Part shown: one piece after another, positions 1 through 8,743 of the stretch
How the letters are laid out: each line of letters begins with the position of its first letter
Position numbering within the stretch: the first letter of the stretch is position 1
Assembly (NCBI GenBank): GCA_021779855.1
Contig: JAJXZW010000002.1
Location: 1 to 64,000 of the forward strand
Direction of reading: 5' to 3'
DNA: 64,000 nucleotides
From: Actinomycetes bacterium
GTDB lineage: Bacteria > Actinomycetota > Acidimicrobiia > Acidimicrobiales > RAAP-2
The notes under the pieces: generated by a model
Seen by the model: only the letters and a program-made list of their open reading frames with translations
What the model was told of the DNA's origin: nothing
Databases searched by the model: none
Position numbers and translations under genes: made by a program

Positions 1-705
1 GCACAACGTCGGCGAGTGGCGCTTGGCGAGTGAGGCGATGACGGTGTCGTGATCTTTCACCTCGGCGTTGAGGAACTCCCAGCGCTTGGCCAGAGCCCTG
101 AGGGCGTGCTTCGACGCCGAGATCTGGTCATCGATCACGCCGGGACGAAAGCCCGAGCACCGTTGGATCAGCGCCTTGTCACGGAGCGTGTTGAGCTGCT
201 CTCGCAACTCGGGTGGCGTATTCACGACGACTGCTTTGAGGGCGATGATCGCGCTGGTGCGGTTCTTGCAGGCGATGTCACGCGCCACCTTGATCTTGCG
301 AATCATCTCGACCGCCCCATCGGCGCTCTTGGGGATCGCCGTCGCGGTGCCGGCGAGCACGCTGCGAGCCGCCAGCTCGGCGTCCAAGGTGTCGCTCTTG
401 CCGTTGGCACGACGAGCCCGACGATCACCACGGTTCACCTCGATCACCCGCAGACCTTGGCGGCGCAGGTGACTCGCGAGGCCGACGCCGTAGCTGCCGG
501 TGCCCTCGACGCCGAAAGCGACCGGTCGACCCAGGGACTTCGCCCAGCGCTCAAGCTCGCCGTAGCCGGCCGCGTCGGCGGGGACTCGGACGTCGCCGAG
601 ACGTTGACCCTCGATGTCCACGGTGACCGCTACGTGGACGTATTTGTGAGTGTCGACACCCACGACGACCTTGCTCGACGGTTCTGGTGGTGAGATGCTG
701 GCCAT
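1..705 (-). mobile_element. IS110-family transposase, N-terminal part (runs off the left window edge)
   Basis: Reverse complement from ATG at 705 translates without stops: MASISPPEPSSKVVVGVDTHKYVHVAVTVDIEGQRLGDVRVPADAAGYGELERWAKSLGRPVAFGVEGTGSYGVGLASHLRRQGLRVIEVNRGDRRARRANGKSDTLDAELAARSVL...; GVDTHK, EGTGSYG and KSDTLDAE are typical of the IS110 DEDD domain. Not in the ORF track because it has no stop inside the window. Confidence 0.9.
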
Positions 706-927
706 GACTGTTCTCCTTGAACGGTTGGTGCCAGCGGGTCGAGTGGGCGGACAGGACTGTGAAGAGTCAGAAGACGAAAGGCCCCTATTGGGTCACTCCC
801 GCCCGACTCGCTGGCGTCGGCATTGATCGTCGCCTGGCCGGGACCGACAGATCAACGCCAAGGCACATCGGCCAGTCGTAAGCACGAGTCAGGTCCCGGT
901 CGGGCGACCTCCCCAGTTAACTCACAG
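706..927 (-). ncRNA. Candidate IS110 bridge-RNA-encoding non-coding end
   Basis: About 220 nt without a convincing ORF between the IS3 break point and the IS110 ATG; contains perfect 8-bp arms CCGGGACC (838-845) and GGTCCCGG (892-899) enclosing a 46-nt loop. Position matches the 5' non-coding end of IS110-group elements. Confidence 0.4.
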
Positions 928-1581
928 TCGAACGCGTCGCCGACCGATCCGAAGGAGGGCATCAGCCCGGCTGACCTCACCCGCTCGATGAAGGACCACG
1001 ACGTGAACTGGACCCCGTGGTCAACGTGGACGATGCCACCGCGGCGAACCTTGCGCTGCGTGATGGCCCTGTCGAGGGCGTTCACGACGAGCTGACGCCT
1101 GGACGGAGTCGATGGACCAGCCCACGATTCTCCGGCTGCACGTGTCCATGACGCAGCAGCAGAAGACCTTTCGCTCGCGCGTGCGATGTTCCGTGATGTC
1201 GCTGACCCAGAGCTCGTCGAGAGCGCTGCGGGCGAACTGGCGCTCGACGAGGTCGTCGCTCGTGGGGATGCCCTTGATGCGCTTGACCTTCGCCGGGCCC
1301 GGAAGTCCAGCAATCCCCGCGTTGTGCATGAGGATCCCGACCAGGTTGACGCTGACCTCGATGCCGCGGCCCTTGGTCAGCTCGGCGTGGACACGCCGAG
1401 ATCCGTAGGTGCCGCGCGAGGCGACGTGGACCTCTCGAATGAGAGCCGTCAGCCACTCGCGACGCATCATGGTGGGCGACATCGGTCGGTTGCGATAGGC
1501 GTAGTAGCCCGGGGAGGAGACGTTGAGCACCCGACAGCACTGCTGGACGCTGAACCCGGCGTCGACCAGGATGTCGATCAC
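928..1581 (-). pseudogene. IS3-family OrfB integrase, frameshifted and C-terminally truncated
   Basis: GTG at 1581 overlaps orfA stop (GTGA). ...ALDELWVSDITEHRTRERKVFCCCVMDTCSRRIVGWSIDSVQA, then continues in another frame RQLVVNALDRAITQRKVRRGGIVHVDHGVQFTSWSFIERVRSAGLMPSFGSVGDAFD, then ends abruptly. Confidence 0.8.
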
Positions 1582-1886
1582 CGGGTGGACCCTTGTGGGC
1601 GGCGGGATCCCTCTCCCAGCAGTTCGTTCGCGCGTCGCAGGATCTCGACCTCGGCCTCGAGTTCGCGGATCCTCTTCCTCGCCCGGCGAAGGTCCCTCGA
1701 CTCGGTCGTCGTGCGGCCAGGAACCAACCCCCGGTCGACCTTGTCCTGCTTGACCCAGTTGTAGAGCGTCGTCTGGGTGACGCCGAGATCACTGGCGGTC
1801 TTGGCGACGCTCTGACCGGCCTCGACGAGAGCAATCGCTCGTCGACGAAACTCGGAGGGATACGCGGTGGGCATTGGTTGAGCCAT
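1578..1886 (-). CDS. IS3-family transposase OrfA (HTH)
   Basis: MAQPMPTAYPSEFRRRAIALVEAGQSVAKTASDLGVTQTTLYNWVKQDKVDRG...ELEAEVEILRRANELL; typical OrfA HTH and leucine-zipper region. Confidence 0.88.
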   Translation of the reverse strand: MAQPMPTAYPSEFRRRAIALVEAGQSVAKTASDLGVTQTTLYNWVKQDKVDRGLVPGRTTTESRDLRRARKRIRELEAEVEILRRANELLGEGSRRPQGSTR

Positions 1887-2124
1887 TCATCAAGGCCCGA
1901 ACTCAACAAGTGAAGTGGAAACCATTCCTGGGGCAGGTCAAGATGTCAACTAAAGCGACAGCAGTCCCGCCCGCCCCTCGCCCTCTGGCGTTTCCATCGG
2001 CGCGGAACGGAAATCTGGACCCACACTCGCAGTGTAACGAGCAGCAGCTTGATGCTTGCCGACGGCTCATCTAGGGTATCCACACCACGAACGACGCCCC
2101 GCAGGCGTGGATGAAGGTTCTGAC

Positions 2125-3627
2125 GTGTACGCACACGAGATGCGAATCCAAGGTTTCCGCTCGATCTCTCTCATCGACCCGATACCACTCGGACCGATAA
2201 CAGTTTTCGTCGGACCGAACAATTCTGGAAAGAGCGCGATTCTCCGTGCCCTCACGATGCTCCAGGAGCCAGTCGCCTTTAACACCGAGGACTACCACCA
2301 CGGCTCGGATCCAGACTTCGCCGTCGAACTGAAAGTGTCAAAGGAGAACGCGTTTCCAGTCCTTCGACTTAAGGACTCCCCCGACGGCACTGTTGTCACC
2401 ATAACAACGACAAACAACAGAAACAGGATTAGGACATTTCGCACCCTGTCAACGGAGGGCCAGGAGCAAGAGATCCCTCGCTTCGGCCCAACACGGAGTG
2501 AAGCGCTCATGGCTGGGTATTTCCACGACCGCCGCACCTTGAATTTCAATCCTTCGGTTAACGGGGCGATTGAGCAGACAATCGCTGGGGGCGACTACAA
2601 CCTCACCTCACGAATTGACGGAGCAATGTCCGGCCCCTCAGGAACTGTCTACCGTGAGCTCTGCCGCCGCGTCTTCGGAGTAGAAGTTGGGACGATATTC
2701 CAAAGCGACGGGAAGAACCCCGGCAGAACAATCGCAGACGAATTTGATGTATCGCTCTTGAGAATGGGTGAAGGCATTCGCAACTCGGTCGACATCCTTC
2801 AGGAACTATCTCGAAACAGAAACCATATCTACCTTATTGAAGAGCCGGAGTCGAATCTCCATCCTTCGGCTCTGAGGGAGTTTCTCCGCGTGCTCATTGA
2901 GTATTCCGGATCGAACCAATTCATTGTTTCAACACACTCCGACGTCGTAGTCAGGTATTTGGGATCAGAGGACTCCACCAAGATCCACCGCGTATCCCTC
3001 GACCAACTCTCGGTCGTGCCCCACACGGTTGTCGTACCATCATTAGACACCTTCGAGCGACGCGAAGCATTGGAGGATCTTGGCTTTCACTCCGAGCTGC
3101 CCATGGCGTGGATCGTCTTCGAAGAGAGTTCCGCCGAATCCGTCATTCGCGACTTTCTCATTCCCCAATTCTGTCCCCAACTTGCGGCCGTCCAAACCAT
3201 TTCTTGTGGTGGGTTACGAAAGGTTCGCGCACTAGTTGAAGATCTCGGCCGCACGATTCTGTGCCTATACGTGGCGCGCACAGGGGTGCCCGTATGGACA
3301 ATTGTCGATGGTGGCGAAGAGGAGGCGACAGTCGTACAACAGCTTCAAAGGGACTTCGCACAATTCGGCATCCATAAATTCATTCAGTGGAAGGCTCACG
3401 ACTTTGAGGAGTACCTACCAGCGAGATTCGCTGAAAACGTCAATCGGGTCAGGACCGAAGCCGATTCGACTAAGAGGCGAGAATTGAAGGGAGAGTTGAT
3501 TCACCAAGTACTTGACTGGGCGCTGGGCAACGTACCCGAGGCGCGGAGTGAGTTCCAGGAGTCAGCGACTGAGGTGCTCCTGGTACTGAGCGAGATTGCA
3601 GGCTCGCTAAGGCTCATTGAACCGTGA
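2125..3627 (+). CDS. OLD-like ATPase with C-terminal TOPRIM-like domain (candidate antiphage nuclease)
   Basis: Walker A GPNNSGKSAIL, signature-like LLRMGEGIRN, Walker B HIYLIEEPESNLHPSALREFL, H-loop IVSTHSD; C-terminal IVFEESSAESVIRDFLIP, PVWTIVDGGEEE, FEEYLPARF. GTG at 2125 has GAAGG 7 nt upstream; ATG at 2140 is an alternative. Confidence 0.8.
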   Translation: MYAHEMRIQGFRSISLIDPIPLGPITVFVGPNNSGKSAILRALTMLQEPVAFNTEDYHHGSDPDFAVELKVSKENAFPVLRLKDSPDGTVVTITTTNNRNRIRTFRTLSTEGQEQEIPRFGPTRSEALMAGYFHDRRTLNFNPSVNGAIEQTIAGGDYNLTSRIDGAMSGPSGTVYRELCRRVFGVEVGTIFQSDGKNPGRTIADEFDVSLLRMGEGIRNSVDILQELSRNRNHIYLIEEPESNLHPSALREFLRVLIEYSGSNQFIVSTHSDVVVRYLGSEDSTKIHRVSLDQLSVVPHTVVVPSLDTFERREALEDLGFHSELPMAWIVFEESSAESVIRDFLIPQFCPQLAAVQTISCGGLRKVRALVEDLGRTILCLYVARTGVPVWTIVDGGEEEATVVQQLQRDFAQFGIHKFIQWKAHDFEEYLPARFAENVNRVRTEADSTKRRELKGELIHQVLDWALGNVPEARSEFQESATEVLLVLSEIAGSLRLIEP

Positions 3628-3774
3628 ACCAGGCGGCTCTCGTGCAGTTGGAGGGTGCTGCGATAGAGAGTGCGCACTCTCCCACAACGCGAAACGAGTG
3701 CCACCGTCAGACGTGAGAGTGGTAAGTTGCGCTTGCCACCGAGTCCGCAATCCCTCAATGTGAGGAGTCCCACC

Positions 3775-3981
3775 TTGCAGTTGGTGCTCGTCAACTCAGA
3801 AGACGACAGAGAGCACGTCCACTATCGGCGAGACGGCGCACGGACTGATGACCATGAGGGGGTGACTTGGTGCGGTTTAGCTGTCACTGAAAATGCCCAA
3901 AGGGAGGGGCCTCTCTGCGGGAGGTGCGACACTGCGAGTGCCCTCAGTACATACACGAAGGCGGGTAACCCAAGGGCCTAG
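3775..3981 (+). CDS. Small putative zinc-ribbon-like protein
   Basis: TTG at 3775 with AGGAG 7 nt upstream; LQLVLVNSEDDREHVHYRRDGARTDDHEGVTWCGLAVTENAQREGPLCGRCDTASALSTYTKAGNPRA. Confidence 0.4.
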   Translation: MQLVLVNSEDDREHVHYRRDGARTDDHEGVTWCGLAVTENAQREGPLCGRCDTASALSTYTKAGNPRA

Positions 3982-4337
3982 AGGCGACGAATCCGCTCCG
4001 ACAAAGGTGTCACCTGGCGACAGGGTGGCGATGTAATGGCAAGCCCTTGTGGCGACGTCGTCCCGCGATCAACCCCGGCTGCTCTTCGCTGAGCCCTCTG
4101 TCTCCAATCGCAGATTCTCCACTCGGAGTTTGCGAAGAGCCGCTTTCCGACACCAACAGCGCGGAGTTATCCCGCGAGCCGCCAGTGCGTGGTAGTGGAC
4201 CCGTCTACTCGCGTCTCCGGCAGTGACAACCCGAAGCCGTGCTTCGTGAACTCCGACTTATGCTGACGCCCCATCGAGGTCCGCGCTCCGCACGATGTGC
4301 TGTGGGTGCGGCCGACTACTCCAACTCAATCGCCTAG

Positions 4338-4748
4338 TCATTCGGTGCTTGAACGCAGACCCACCAGCGCAGCTTCGAGTGCTTGTCGAACGCTTGCCGC
4401 ACGACTGAATGTCACAAAGTGGAACACTTCATCGGGATTAGTGCAGGCAACACGCACGTACATTTCGTCTGCCTTTCGCTTGTTATGGATGGCGTTGGCG
4501 AGAGAGCCGGCCGGACCAGCGATGAGCCACCAAGCCAGACGGCCCGAGTCTCGTGTCCGATCCGGTTCTACGAGGCCATAGGCGATAGAACGAACGGACT
4601 CCCATTCGATGCGCAGTTCACCTCGTCCATTCGTCCACACAAGGCCCTGACTGGAAACGACTAGCGGACCGCGACTACCTGGAGCACCTTCCAGCTTCAC
4701 CTCAAATATTCGACTTGTCGGCAACGTCCGCCACCAAGGTGTTGTCAC
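4338..4748 (-). CDS. Hypothetical small protein, possibly PH-like fold
   Basis: GTG at 4748 (VTTPWWRTLPTSRIFEVKLEGAPGSRGPLVVSSQGLVWTNGRGELRIEWESVRSIAYG...); alternating beta pattern and C-terminal helix; no recognised family. Confidence 0.45.
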   Translation of the reverse strand: MTTPWWRTLPTSRIFEVKLEGAPGSRGPLVVSSQGLVWTNGRGELRIEWESVRSIAYGLVEPDRTRDSGRLAWWLIAGPAGSLANAIHNKRKADEMYVRVACTNPDEVFHFVTFSRAASVRQALEAALVGLRSSTE

Positions 4749-5534
4749 ACGAGCATTATGACTCTGGGACTGGCAACCTGGCAATGCTGGCACTGGCTGG
4801 TCAGCGCCTTCATCGCTGGCTGAGGGTCGTTTTGTCGGGCCCCTGTTGCATGTGGCCCTTTTTCAATCAGTCAGTCGCCAGTGCGAAGTGGCAGACTTAT
4901 CGTTTCGCGTCTCCGCCACCAACAGGGTGAGGTTATCTAGCACGCGGCCAGGGGGTTGTTGCGGAATCGTCACCGTGCGTCTCCGACACCATGCAGTGGG
5001 AAGGATTCCACGAATCCGCGCCCTCGGGAGCGGCTCCCCGACACGGGAGTCGGGTTCGCGGCGGGCACCACCTGGCCGAAGCGGGCGCTCGATTCCGATC
5101 CCGACACGGATCGCTTGTACGGGGTGCACTGCGGGTGCGGCGCTTCGGCCGGCTGTAGCATCGCCAACGTGGCCCTTGACACTGGCCAGACCGCCCCACT
5201 CCACGACGATGAGAGCTGGGGGGCGGTGGCACCCGTCGTCCGAGTGGAGCGAAGCGTCCGCCGTGTCGGCCGCTGCCCCGACAGCCGGTATCCGCTCGAC
5301 ACCCAGTTCGGTCCGCCGGGTGCCGGGTACGGCATCGCCGACGGCGACATCCACCAGCCACCCGAAGTCAGCGGTCACGACACCGAGGCGCTCCACCTGC
5401 CCGTCAAAGGGGACCACCACACCCCACTAACACCGCCGGGAACCGGTGCCGCGGCCCGACTGGCCCGGCGCGCGTCGGGCGCCGCCAGCGTCGGGCGCGA
5501 CGGCGCACATGTGCACAGCGAAAGAGGAGTCATC

Positions 5535-5759
5535 ATGACAAACCAATCGTGGCCGCTCAAACGGGTGCTGTTCGCCTTGGCCGGCACGGTAATCCGGGCC
5601 AGCCTGGGCCCCGAGCGCCGCTCATCTCGCCGGCGGCTCGCCAGCGGGACGCTCGGCGTCAGCCCGATGCGGTACTCACGTACCGGGTGGTGCCCGGCCG
5701 GCCTGCTGCCCCGCCCCCTCGGGCTCCGCCCGACATGCGAGCCGGGAGTCGTGCGGTGA
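5535..5759 (+). CDS. DUF2892-like small protein, possibly frameshift-altered in the middle
   Basis: SD AGAGGAG then ATG at 5535: MTNQSWPLKRVLFALAGTVIRASLG...; C-term RYSRTGWCPAGLLPRPLGLRPTCEPGVVR. Stop overlaps the next gene start as GTGA (5756-5759). Confidence 0.5.
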   Translation: MTNQSWPLKRVLFALAGTVIRASLGPERRSSRRRLASGTLGVSPMRYSRTGWCPAGLLPRPLGLRPTCEPGVVR

Positions 5760-7036
5760 GCGGCCCCGCTCGTGCGAGGGTGGTGGTGCTCGGCAGCAGC
5801 TTCGCCGGGCTTACTACCGCCCGGTTCATCCGGGCCCGCTGCGGCGACGCCGTCGACCTCACCGTGGTGGACCGCAACCCGTACCTGATCTTTGTGCCCA
5901 ACATCCCGATGGAGGTCTTCGCCAATCACGATCCGCTCGTGTCAATGCACATGGAGACGGTCCGCTTCCACGACCACGACGGCAACAGGTTCTTCAACGC
6001 CGCGGTCACCGCCATCGATCCGGACCACAAGACGGTGAGTTTCGTGCCGACCGACCGGGCGGGATCGGCGTCCGAGACCATCGGCTACGACTACCTGGTG
6101 ATCGCCCTCGGCAACCAGCTGGCCTACGACCGCATTGACGGCTTCGGAGAATACGGCGATACCGTGTCGAGCGGGTACTACGGCGACAAACTGCGCCGCA
6201 AGTTGCACCACGGCTACCGGGGCGGGCCAATCGCTATCGGTTCGGCCCACTTCCATCAAGGCCTCGAGCGAAAGCCCGACTGGATGCCGGTCGCCGCTGC
6301 GGCCTGCGAAGGTCCGCCCTTGGAGTTGGCGCTGTCGATGGCCCACTGGCTCGAGGAGCGCCAGATGGGCGACGCTCGGAAGGTCATCTTGTTCACGCCG
6401 GGCAAGGTCATCGCCGAGGACGCCGGCGAGGCGATCGTCACCGAGTTCTTGGATCTCGCGACCTCGATGGGCTTTGGCTACAAGGCCGGCACCGAGGACG
6501 TCGTTCGCGTCGGCGCCGACGGGATCGACCTGGCGAACGGGGAGAGCATCGAAGCCGAGATCAAGATCGTGCTGCCCGACTGGGTGCCCCACGCCTTCCT
6601 CCGAGAACTGCCGATCACCGACGAGCAAGGGTTCGTGGTTACCGGCACCGACATGGCTAACCCGGACCACCCCGAGATCTTCGCGGTGGGTGACGCGGCC
6701 GCGCTCACCGTGCCCAAGCTAGGCTCGCTCGGCCATCAGCAGGCCGAGATCGTCGCCCGGCACATCGCCGCGGCCGTCGGCCGCCTCGACGGGGACAAGA
6801 TCGGTGATCGCTACCGGCCGGAGGTCGTCTGCTTCGGTGACATGGGTGGCCACAAGGGGTTTTACATCCACTCGGACACCTGGTACGGGGGCAAGACCAG
6901 TGTGTTCAAGATGGGCTACGCGCCCTGGGCGATGAAGATGGCGTTCAAGGAGATGTACTTCCGCTCCGGCGGCAGACCCGCGTCGTGGGGCGAGCCCGCC
7001 GCCGAGGCGACCATGGACCATCTACCCCTGCCGTGA
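5756..7036 (+). CDS. NAD(P)/FAD-dependent oxidoreductase, sulfide:quinone reductase-like
   Basis: ARVVVLGSSFAGLTTARFIRA (FAD-binding), ...IFAVGDAAALTVPKLGSLGHQQAEIVARHIAAAV; GTG at 5756 with GGGAG 8 nt upstream. Confidence 0.85.
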   Translation: MSGPARARVVVLGSSFAGLTTARFIRARCGDAVDLTVVDRNPYLIFVPNIPMEVFANHDPLVSMHMETVRFHDHDGNRFFNAAVTAIDPDHKTVSFVPTDRAGSASETIGYDYLVIALGNQLAYDRIDGFGEYGDTVSSGYYGDKLRRKLHHGYRGGPIAIGSAHFHQGLERKPDWMPVAAAACEGPPLELALSMAHWLEERQMGDARKVILFTPGKVIAEDAGEAIVTEFLDLATSMGFGYKAGTEDVVRVGADGIDLANGESIEAEIKIVLPDWVPHAFLRELPITDEQGFVVTGTDMANPDHPEIFAVGDAAALTVPKLGSLGHQQAEIVARHIAAAVGRLDGDKIGDRYRPEVVCFGDMGGHKGFYIHSDTWYGGKTSVFKMGYAPWAMKMAFKEMYFRSGGRPASWGEPAAEATMDHLPLP

Positions 7037-8043
7037 GCGGCCCGTCCGGAAGGATGAGATGAACGAGACGGCCTCTCCGCCTACATCTTCCCGACCAGCT
7101 TTTGCACCATTGTGAAGACACCGCGGGCGGCTCCCCTCCAAGGGTGGGAGGAGGTACCGGTTCAGCACTCGGCGCGTCCCGGAGCAGTGAGCGGCGAACA
7201 TACCCGAGGACGCCTCGACCGTTCGTGCCCACTGGTCGGCCACCTTCACACCCGACCCGCCCGCGGATCGCTGTCACGCGATCCTCGAAGCGACTAGCCA
7301 CGGGCGATCGGCGTGCGGGGAAGGAATGGCCCTACACGAATTGAGTTCCTCGACTGTGTTGCCACGCTCTTTGCCGGCGACATCCACCGGGCCGACGAGC
7401 TCGCGTAGTCCCCGCCGCGCCGCGGAGCACGGAGGTATCCACCTTCGTTCGGTAGCCCTCTCCAGCGCTCGCCGGCATCGGCGCTGAGCTGACGGCACCC
7501 GGTCCACGGGAGGCGGTAAAACCCAAGCCGGCGCGCTCACCCGTCTTCTACTCAATCGTCACCATCAGGGCTCCGGCTGGGTGGTAGTCGGCGACCCTGG
7601 TGGGAGGCGAACGCGGTGGACCCGGGGGCTGCTCGCGGCCCGACGGGCGAATCGCTTGGGGCCGGCCGGTTCCAGGGCGCCGTCGGAGGAGGCGACGGCG
7701 TCTCAGGATCGGCCCGTAGGAGAGAGCCGGGGCCGCAGCATCCCGTGTCGGCGTCACCTCGACCGTCCGCAGTGGCCTGTCCATCGGGCCGAGCCCCTGA
7801 GTGTGCTGGAGTCAACGGAGCCCCACGGGTTGCGGGCTCGGCTTCGTGTGTGGGCGTGGGGGCGAGGTCTCGTGATGGACCAGTGGCACGGACCGACGCC
7901 ATAGTACACGAACCACGTACCGTCGCTCGAACGCCCGTGTCCCGTTTCTGGCCCAGACACCCGGCCCCAGCGGCACCGAGCCCGGTTCTGGCCGAGCGGG
8001 CTGTCACACTTGGTCGGTGCGGGCACCGAGGTGGCATACGAGG

Positions 8044-8538
8044 ATGACCGTGGTAGGGCTTACGCTCGCCGCGGCCGCGGGACTGGCGTCGTGTACCGGC
8101 TCGCGGGTGTCCGGCTCGCACCGCGCGTCGCCGCAAGGTGCCGACGTGCTCGCGGCGAGGCGCGATCCGAAGAGCGCCCATCGGCTTCTCCTCGTCGCTC
8201 GGGCCTTCAACGACGCCTTCCAAGTGAATCGAGACGCTGCGGTCTACGGGCGATGGGACGCCGCGAGCCGCGCGATCATCTCAGGGCCGGCGTACGTGCG
8301 TCGTCATCGTGAGTGCCCGAACGACCCGCGCACTCCCGTCGACACCTGGGGTGTGTCGCGCGGTCCCGGCGGGGCGTGGCTAGTTCACTACGCCCTGGGC
8401 GGTCAGCAGTTGACCGACTGGTGGTACTACGTCGATGGACGGTTCGTGTTCGACCTCGCCCGGTCGAATCCCGCGGCGGTCGCCCTCTACCGGGCGTCCC
8501 CCGCCCGCTACCTCCAGCTGGCGGGCTGTGGATCCTGA
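8044..8538 (+). CDS. Putative lipoprotein
   Basis: MTVVGLTLAAAAGLASC lipobox signal peptide; coherent secreted domain. Confidence 0.6.
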   Translation: MTVVGLTLAAAAGLASCTGSRVSGSHRASPQGADVLAARRDPKSAHRLLLVARAFNDAFQVNRDAAVYGRWDAASRAIISGPAYVRRHRECPNDPRTPVDTWGVSRGPGGAWLVHYALGGQQLTDWWYYVDGRFVFDLARSNPAAVALYRASPARYLQLAGCGS

Positions 8539-8743
8539 GGGGGTCGACTCGTGCCCTCGCCGTGCGCATGACGCGTGCCGAGCTTTGCCGGGCTGGTCTT
8601 CACGCCCGCCCGTCAACCCGATTCGTCGGGTCGGGCGGGCGCGGCGTGGTCCTGGCCCCGGAGCGTCGCCCGGTGCCTGCGGGACTCGGGTGTTGGCTGT
8701 GCTTCACTGGCTCTCGGAGCCAGGCGAAGGGAGGCCGCGCGAC

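Larger units (their letters stand above)
928..1940 (-). mobile_element. Truncated IS3-family element; left terminus about 1940, right part lost at about 925-931
   Basis: orfA plus orfB-like frames; terminal sequence TGACCTGCCCCAGGAATGG (reverse strand, from 1940) resembles IS3-family ends; homology breaks right after ...SVGDAFD. Confidence 0.75.

Noticed and set aside
4130-4941. Integron attC sites flanking the PH-like gene
   Set aside because: No convincing RYYYAAC/GTTRRRY core pairs on either strand; kept only as degenerate repeats.
4863-5420. 185-aa minus-strand ORF upstream of the DUF2892-like gene
   Set aside because: No recognisable motif, and competing open frames on both strands; cannot be supported.
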